NCBI GenBank assembly: GCA_900115795.1
Contig: FOXT01000005.1
Span: 57,015-121,014 of the forward strand
Direction: 5' to 3'
Length of the DNA stretch: 64,000 nt
From: Lachnospiraceae bacterium XBB1006
GTDB taxonomy: Bacteria; Bacillota; Clostridia; Lachnospirales; Lachnospiraceae
Shown piece after piece: positions 58,660-64,000 of the stretch. Within the stretch, counting starts at the first letter, position 1. Each line of letters opens with the position of its first letter. Both the position numbers and the translations under genes were made by a program. The notes below the pieces were generated by a model. That model was not told where the DNA came from and ran no database searches. It saw nothing but the letters and a program-made list of their open reading frames with translations.

Positions 58660-59955
58660 GTGTCTAAGCAGAATAATGGTAAAATTTTACCGGAACATGG
58701 CCCATTGGATGAAAAAGGCAGAGAGGTATTACTGTCTATAAAAAATATTGATATTACGTTTGGAAAAGGCGAAGAAGCGGTAAAAGCAGTTAAAAATGCT
58801 TCCTTCGATATCTACAAAGGAGAAACGTTCTCGTTGGTAGGTGAGTCCGGATCAGGAAAGACCACCATTGGTCGTGCGGTTATCCGTGTTAACCCACTTG
58901 CAGCCGGCGAGATTCAGTACAAAGGTGTAAAAATCTCCGGAAAGATTTCCAAACAGCTTGATAGGGAAGTCATCCGTAACATCCAGATGGTATTCCAGGA
59001 TCCGGCTGCATGTCTGAACGAGCGTGCAACAGTAGATTATATCGTTTCAGAGGGTCTGTATAACTTCCATTTGTATGAGAATGAAGCAGATCGTGTACAA
59101 AAAGTAGAAAATATGATTAACGAGGTTGGTTTGCTTCCTGAGCATTTAACCCGTTACCCACATGAGTTCTCTGGTGGACAGAGACAGAGAATCGGTTTGG
59201 CAAGAGCTATGGTTATGGAACCGGAATTGGTTGTAGCCGATGAGCCGATTTCCGCATTGGACGTGTCTATTCGTGCACAGGTATTGAACCTGATGAAGAA
59301 ATTCCAGAAGGAAAAAGGGGTAACCTATCTTTTCATCGCACATGACTTGTCCATCGTACGATTCATTTCTGATCGTATTGCGGTTATTTACAAAGGAAAC
59401 ATCGTCGAGGTTGCGGAGGCAGAGGAATTATTTGACTTCCCACTGCATCCGTACACCCACTCTTTAATTTCCGCGATTCCGATTCCGGATCCGGAACTTG
59501 AGAAGAGAAAGGTGCTTCGTACCTATGACCCATCTATGCATGATTACAGTGTGGACAAGCCTGAGTTTGTAAACATTGGACATGACCATTGGGTATATGG
59601 TAACAAAAAAGAAATCGAAGAGTATAAGAAATTACGTGAAAAAGGTGAAAGAATTAAATCCATTCAGATTGCAGCAACGGATGAAGAAATTTCTGCAGGA
59701 GTTCAAAAGACAAGAGAACTTACGGATGCTGAGTTGGAATTCTTAAATGCACCGACCAACGACAACGGAAGTATTTGGTTACGTGTAATCGCTTTCTTCC
59801 TCCCTATTTTAAGTTTGGTCGCAGCGTATGGCTATAAGTCACAGAAGTATTATCGTAACTTCTTACAGCTAAGGAAAGGTGCAGTTGCCGGATTGATTTT
59901 CCGTGCGGTACTGATTATCATCTTCCTCCTTGGATTGATTATCGGTTTAATCTAA
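58660..59955 (+). CDS. oppF: oligopeptide ABC transporter ATPase OppF with C-terminal membrane hairpin
   Basis: A 431-residue ATPase starting at GTG after AGGAG. It has [41 protein letters not shown] and [13 protein letters not shown]. The ATPase part ends near residue 330. It is followed by a charged linker ([15 protein letters not shown]-like) and two hydrophobic segments (about 368-388 and 408-430) at the very C terminus. An ABC ATPase with its own membrane anchor is unusual and may tie OppF to the permeases or to the next gene's product. Confidence 0.88.
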   Translation: MSKQNNGKILPEHGPLDEKGREVLLSIKNIDITFGKGEEAVKAVKNASFDIYKGETFSLVGESGSGKTTIGRAVIRVNPLAAGEIQYKGVKISGKISKQLDREVIRNIQMVFQDPAACLNERATVDYIVSEGLYNFHLYENEADRVQKVENMINEVGLLPEHLTRYPHEFSGGQRQRIGLARAMVMEPELVVADEPISALDVSIRAQVLNLMKKFQKEKGVTYLFIAHDLSIVRFISDRIAVIYKGNIVEVAEAEELFDFPLHPYTHSLISAIPIPDPELEKRKVLRTYDPSMHDYSVDKPEFVNIGHDHWVYGNKKEIEEYKKLREKGERIKSIQIAATDEEISAGVQKTRELTDAELEFLNAPTNDNGSIWLRVIAFFLPILSLVAAYGYKSQKYYRNFLQLRKGAVAGLIFRAVLIIIFLLGLIIGLI

Positions 59956-59979
59956 GTAAGAAAGCATAGGAGAGTTATC

Positions 59980-61230
59980 ATGCTTAACGAAGAAAAGAAA
60001 GATAGCAAAGAGAAAAAAGTGGACCCGGAAATGAAGCGGGCAAAACGAAAAATTTTAATTGCTGTGTTCTTTCTCATCGTTGGAGTAGGATCATTAACTT
60101 ATGGTTTAGCAAAAGCCATTATTAAACAGCCGGGATGGCGCGAGGTAACGGCGGAATCTACCAATGAAAGTTGTGCCAATGATTTTGTATTTTACTACAA
60201 CATCGGCTACAACGGAGCAACGGCTTCGGTAGAGTATAACGAATTGAAACGTTTGTATACAGATGCCATCGTAAAGTCATTCCGAATCTTTCATAATGAC
60301 AAATCCTTTTCCGGGGTGCATAATGTGAAATACATTAATGAACACCCCGGAGAGGAAATTAAGGTAGATCATACATTATACCATGCCTTTGAGCAGGTAG
60401 AAAAAAGTGGGCTTCGGAATCTGTATCTTGGTTCGGTCTATGATAGTTATGACCAGATTTTTTTCGCTGAGACAGATGAGGAAGCCTATTTGTTTGACCC
60501 GATTGCAAACGAGGAAGTAAAGCAGAAATATCAAAAGCTTTGCGCGTTTGCAAAAGATGATAAGAGTGTAAAACTGGAACTTTTAGGCAATGATAAAGTG
60601 AAACTTTTTGTATCCAAAGCCTATCAGGAGTATGCGAAAAGTGTGGATGTACACAGTTACATTGATTTTAACTGGATGAAAAACGCATTTATCGTAGACT
60701 ATGTGGCCGATATAATGCGGAAAGGAAATCATACGGCAGGTTACATCGCCAGTTGTGATGGATTTACAAACAATTTTGACAGTACCCATTCCGACTTTGA
60801 TATGACATTCTATGATCGGGACGGATCCCAGTATTATGAGGCCGGAAAGCTTCAGTACAAGGGTGCACGCAGCATTATTTACCTACATAATTATTCAATG
60901 AGCGTGCAAGATAAATACCAGTACTACGAAACGAAGAAAACCAAAGAAATTCGTACCCCGTATTTATCGGTGGAAGACGGTATCTGCAGAAGTTGTAAAA
61001 ATGATTTGATTATGACGGGAAAAAAATCGGGTTGCGTTGACCTTCTTATGAACATGATTCCTGTGTATATAGCAGATGAATTGGATAAGGCGGCCATTGA
61101 CAACCTGTCAAAGGATGGAATTTGCACGATTTATTGCGAAAACCATAAGATAATTTGTAATGATCAGACGGTAACGTTTGACAACCTGTATGACAGGGAC
61201 GGAATAACGTACGAAGAGGAAAGAAAATAG
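59980..61230 (+). CDS. membrane-anchored ApbE-like protein
   Basis: A 416-residue protein with one N-terminal TM (about 27-48) and an external domain. Two parts look like ApbE (FAD:protein FMN transferase): NVKYINEHPGEEIKVDHTLY, matching the S-x-I-x-x-x-N-x-x-x-G-x-x-V-x-V-x-x-x-L stretch, and YIDFNWMKNAFIVDYVADIM, matching DLGGIAKGYAVD. The Gly and Lys residues of that second motif are replaced, and the GGN segment reads SCDG, so catalysis is doubtful. It ends the opp operon, 24 bases after oppF. It may act as a structural or redox accessory of the transporter. Confidence 0.55.
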   Translation: MLNEEKKDSKEKKVDPEMKRAKRKILIAVFFLIVGVGSLTYGLAKAIIKQPGWREVTAESTNESCANDFVFYYNIGYNGATASVEYNELKRLYTDAIVKSFRIFHNDKSFSGVHNVKYINEHPGEEIKVDHTLYHAFEQVEKSGLRNLYLGSVYDSYDQIFFAETDEEAYLFDPIANEEVKQKYQKLCAFAKDDKSVKLELLGNDKVKLFVSKAYQEYAKSVDVHSYIDFNWMKNAFIVDYVADIMRKGNHTAGYIASCDGFTNNFDSTHSDFDMTFYDRDGSQYYEAGKLQYKGARSIIYLHNYSMSVQDKYQYYETKKTKEIRTPYLSVEDGICRSCKNDLIMTGKKSGCVDLLMNMIPVYIADELDKAAIDNLSKDGICTIYCENHKIICNDQTVTFDNLYDRDGITYEEERK

Positions 61231-61244
61231 CTGAATAATTATGA

Positions 61245-61290
61245 AAAAATGGACGATAGGGGTTGATTTTATCGTCCATTTTTATTATTA
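61245..61290 (+). terminator. opp operon terminator
   Basis: AAAAATGGACGATA (61245-61258) pairs with TATCGTCCATTTTT (61270-61283), followed by ATTATTA. A TTGATT/TATTAT pair (61263-61268/61286-61291) overlapping it might be the promoter of the next gene, but this is weak. Confidence 0.85.
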
Positions 61291-61354
61291 TAATTTATTA
61301 GAGGCTATATGGGTTATGACCTTAAATATAGACCAATATGTAGGAGGGAATAGA

Positions 61355-64000
61355 ATGAAACGTTCAATGAAAACAATGGATGGAAACCATGCAGCAGCAC
61401 ACGCTTCCTATGCGTATACTGACGTTGCAGCAATCTATCCAATTACCCCGTCATCTGTTATGGCAGAAGCAACAGATGAGTGGGCGACACAGGGCAGAAA
61501 GAATATTTTTGGACATACTGTTCAGGTAACAGAAATGCAGTCTGAGGCTGGTGCAGCCGGAACGGTACATGGTTCTTTAGCAGCAGGTGCGTTAACAACA
61601 ACTTATACAGCATCTCAGGGATTACTTCTTATGATTCCAAACCTTTATAAGATTGCAGGTGAAGGACTTCCAGGCGTATTCAACGTTTCTGCACGTTGTA
61701 TCGCTAGCCATGCATTATCTATTTTTGGAGATCACTCTGATGTATATGCATGTCGTCAGACAGGTGTTGCTATGCTTTGTGAATCTTCCGTACAGGAAGT
61801 TATGGATTTAACTCCGGTTGCACATTGCGCAGCAATTAAGGGTAGAATTCCATTCATCAACTTCTTTGATGGATTCAGAACATCTCATGAAATTCAGAAG
61901 ATTGAAACATGGGATTACGAAGATTTAAAAGATATGGTAGATATGGATGCAATCGATGCATTTAGAAAAAATGCATTGAATCCAAATCATCCGGTTCATA
62001 GAGGTTCTGCACAGAACCCTGATATCTTCTTCCAGGCAAGAGAAGCTTGCAACAGCAAGTATGACGCTATGCCGGCTATCGTTCAGGAATACATGGACAA
62101 GGTTAACGAGAAGATTGGAACAGATTATAAATTATTCAACTACTATGGTGCAGCTGATGCGAAACATGTTATCGTTGCTATGGGATCTGTTTGCGAGACC
62201 ATCGACGAGACCATCGACTACTTAGTAGAAAAAGGTGAGAAGGTAGGTCTTATCAAAGTTCGTCTTTACAGACCATTCTGCAAAGAAGCTTTAATCGAGG
62301 CTATTCCGGATACTGTAGAACAGATTACTGTTCTTGACAGAACCAAAGAGCCAGGTGCAATGGGTGAACCATTATACTTAGACGTTGTTTCCGCATTAAA
62401 GGGAAGCAAATTCGACAAGACTCCAGTCTTTACAGGACGTTATGGTCTTGCTTCTAAAGATACTACACCGGGTCAGATCATCGCTGTTTACAACAACCAT
62501 GATAAGGCTAAATTTACGGTAGGTATCAACGATGATGTTACACATCTTTCTCTTGAAGTGAAAGAGAACCCTGTAACAACTCCGGAAGGAACCATCAACT
62601 GCAAGTTCTGGGGATTAGGAGCTGACGGTACCGTTGGAGCTAACAAGAACTCCATCAAGATTATCGGTGATAACACAGATATGTATGCACAGGCATACTT
62701 TGATTATGACTCTAAGAAGTCCGGTGGTGTAACAATTTCTCACTTACGTTTTGGTAAGAAAGCAATTCGTTCCACATACCTTATCAGCAAGGCAAACTTC
62801 GTAGCTTGCCACAATCCTGCATATGTTCATAAATATAACATGGTTCAGGATTTAGTTGATGGCGGTACATTCCTTTTGAACTGCTCCTGGGATATGGCAG
62901 GACTTGAAGAGAACTTACCGGGACAGATGAAACGTTACATCGCTGAGCACAACATTAAATTCTATACCATCGACGGAATTAAGATTGGTAAAGAAATCGG
63001 ACTTGGCGGACGTATCAACACCGTATTGCAGTCTGCATTCTTCAAACTCTCCGGAGTTCTTGATGAAGCAAAGGCAATTGAACTTATGAAAGCAGCTGCA
63101 AAGGCTACTTATGGTAAGAAAGGTGACAACATCGTTCAGATGAACTACGCTGCAATTGATCAGGGTGCACAGCAGATCGTTAAGATTGACGTTCCTGCAA
63201 GCTGGAAAGATTGCAAAGATGAGTTCCTTGGAAAGAAAGCTGAAGGCGACAACAAAGCAGTTATCGACTTCGTTAACAATATTCAGATTCCTGTTAACGC
63301 TCAGGAAGGAAACAAATTACCTGTTTCTGCATTCAAAGAGTATGTTGATGGTACAACACCATCCGGAACAGCTGCATACGAGAAACGTGGTGTTGCAGTA
63401 GACGTTCCTGTATGGGATTCTTCAAAATGTATCCAGTGTAACTTCTGTTCTTATGTATGTCCACACGCTGTAATCAGACCAGTGGCTATGACAGAAGAAG
63501 AAGCTAAGAAGGCACCGGAAGGCATGAAGATGCTTGACATGACCGGAATGCCACAGTACAAGTTTGCTGTAACAGTTTCTACTTATGACTGTACAGGATG
63601 TGGTTCTTGTGTCAATGTCTGCCCAGGTATGAAGGGTGAGAAGGCATTATCTATGCAGAACTTCGAAGTAAATGCAGATGATCAGAAATACTTCGACTTT
63701 GGTAGAACTGTAACCGTTAAAGAAGACGTTGTTGAGAAATTCAAAGCAGCTTCTGTTAAGGGATCTCAGTTCAAACAGCCACTCCTTGAGTTCTCCGGAG
63801 CTTGTGCAGGATGTGGAGAGACTCCATATGCGAAGTTAGTTACACAGTTATTCGGTGATAGAATGTACATTGCAAATGCTACCGGATGTTCTTCCATCTG
63901 GGCTAACTCTGCACCTTCTACACCATACACCGTTACTCCGGAAGGAAAAGGACCGGCTTGGTCTAACTCCTTATTCGAGGATGGCGCTGAGTTTGGTTAC
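61355..64000 (+). CDS. nifJ: pyruvate:ferredoxin (flavodoxin) oxidoreductase, 5' part
   Basis: Oxidatively decarboxylates pyruvate to acetyl-CoA and reduces ferredoxin, central to clostridial fermentation. The first 882 codons are present without a stop; the full enzyme is about 1180 residues, so the window edge cuts it. The N terminus (MDGNHAAAHASYAY, IYPITPSS) is the pyruvate-binding domain I. CIQCNFCSYVCPHAV and CTGCGSCVNVCPG bind two [4Fe-4S] clusters. CAGCGETPYAKL and NATGCSSIWAN belong to the TPP/proximal-cluster region. AGGAGG is eight bases before the ATG. Codon use is strongly biased, as expected for a highly expressed gene. Confidence 0.97.
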   Translation, partial: MKRSMKTMDGNHAAAHASYAYTDVAAIYPITPSSVMAEATDEWATQGRKNIFGHTVQVTEMQSEAGAAGTVHGSLAAGALTTTYTASQGLLLMIPNLYKIAGEGLPGVFNVSARCIASHALSIFGDHSDVYACRQTGVAMLCESSVQEVMDLTPVAHCAAIKGRIPFINFFDGFRTSHEIQKIETWDYEDLKDMVDMDAIDAFRKNALNPNHPVHRGSAQNPDIFFQAREACNSKYDAMPAIVQEYMDKVNEKIGTDYKLFNYYGAADAKHVIVAMGSVCETIDETIDYLVEKGEKVGLIKVRLYRPFCKEALIEAIPDTVEQITVLDRTKEPGAMGEPLYLDVVSALKGSKFDKTPVFTGRYGLASKDTTPGQIIAVYNNHDKAKFTVGINDDVTHLSLEVKENPVTTPEGTINCKFWGLGADGTVGANKNSIKIIGDNTDMYAQAYFDYDSKKSGGVTISHLRFGKKAIRSTYLISKANFVACHNPAYVHKYNMVQDLVDGGTFLLNCSWDMAGLEENLPGQMKRYIAEHNIKFYTIDGIKIGKEIGLGGRINTVLQSAFFKLSGVLDEAKAIELMKAAAKATYGKKGDNIVQMNYAAIDQGAQQIVKIDVPASWKDCKDEFLGKKAEGDNKAVIDFVNNIQIPVNAQEGNKLPVSAFKEYVDGTTPSGTAAYEKRGVAVDVPVWDSSKCIQCNFCSYVCPHAVIRPVAMTEEEAKKAPEGMKMLDMTGMPQYKFAVTVSTYDCTGCGSCVNVCPGMKGEKALSMQNFEVNADDQKYFDFGRTVTVKEDVVEKFKAASVKGSQFKQPLLEFSGACAGCGETPYAKLVTQLFGDRMYIANATGCSSIWANSAPSTPYTVTPEGKGPAWSNSLFEDGAEFGY

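Overview
The window reads as a chromosomal segment of a low-to-moderate GC Gram-positive anaerobe, most likely a Clostridia member of the family Lachnospiraceae. Supporting this are AGGAGG-type ribosome binding sites, consensus sigma-A promoters (TTGACA-17-TATAAT), rho-independent terminators, the order DUF177-rpmF-plsX-acpP-rnc-smc-ftsY, the order ylxM-ffh-rpsP-khpA-rimM-trmD-rplS-lepB-rbgA-rnhB, a pyruvate:ferredoxin oxidoreductase, and a split purine pathway (PurO-type IMP cyclohydrolase plus a stand-alone AICAR transformylase). No rRNA, tRNA or CRISPR array was seen.

Layout. 1-1130: three tandem covarying hairpins and a PD-(D/E)XK-like gene. 1180-4112: purO-folD-AICAR transformylase operon, the end of de novo IMP synthesis. 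4147-9611: two-component system followed by an FtsX-type ABC exporter. 9612-14330: tmcAL (apparently leaderless), a small exported protein, a PdaA-like deacetylase, an acetyltransferase and an XRE regulator. Two identical 143-bp MITE-like elements in opposite orientation (6314-6456 and 13630-13772) sit just upstream of the exporter permease and of the XRE gene. 14415-17523: a secreted beta-helix protein and a coiled-coil protein with a sigma-D-like promoter. 16391-18239: two paralogous promoter-plus-hairpin units (candidate small RNAs) and a 169/171-bp direct repeat.

18250-23870 is an accessory/defence island. It starts with a graveyard of gene fragments (AAA-ATPase-like/PD-DExK family, KilA-N, nitrilase, XRE). 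An intact-looking cassette follows: AAA ATPase (RloA/AbiLi type), RloB/AbiLii, and a CD-NTase-like nucleotidyltransferase with an unusual C-terminal half. After it lie remnants of a DUF3427 helicase and a Nudix hydrolase, then a PNPOx-fold protein.

24980-48330 is mostly housekeeping: ribosomal proteins L32, S16 and L19, fatty acid and phospholipid synthesis (plsX, acpP), RNase III, SMC, SRP (ffh, ftsY, ylxM), ribosome and tRNA maturation (rimM, trmD, rbgA, khpA), two signal peptidases, RNase HII, FliK-like/FlhB-like YlqG-YlqH, yraN and dtd. Interspersed are threonine dehydratase, a C69 dipeptidase, nicotinate phosphoribosyltransferase and an HD-GYP regulator placed between trmD and rplS. 48385-51722: an ABC-F ATPase and a YfcC-family transporter, divergently transcribed. 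52069-61230: an oligopeptide ABC transporter operon in which most subunits carry extra domains, ending with a membrane-anchored ApbE-like protein. 61355-64000: the first 882 codons of pyruvate:ferredoxin oxidoreductase, cut by the window edge.

Most notable: the identical MITE-like pair with target duplications, the RloA-RloB-CD-NTase cassette, the elaborated Opp operon, the candidate small-RNA pair, and a FolD lacking both canonical cyclohydrolase residues. All database-dependent statements are from recognition of sequence motifs only; no search was run.
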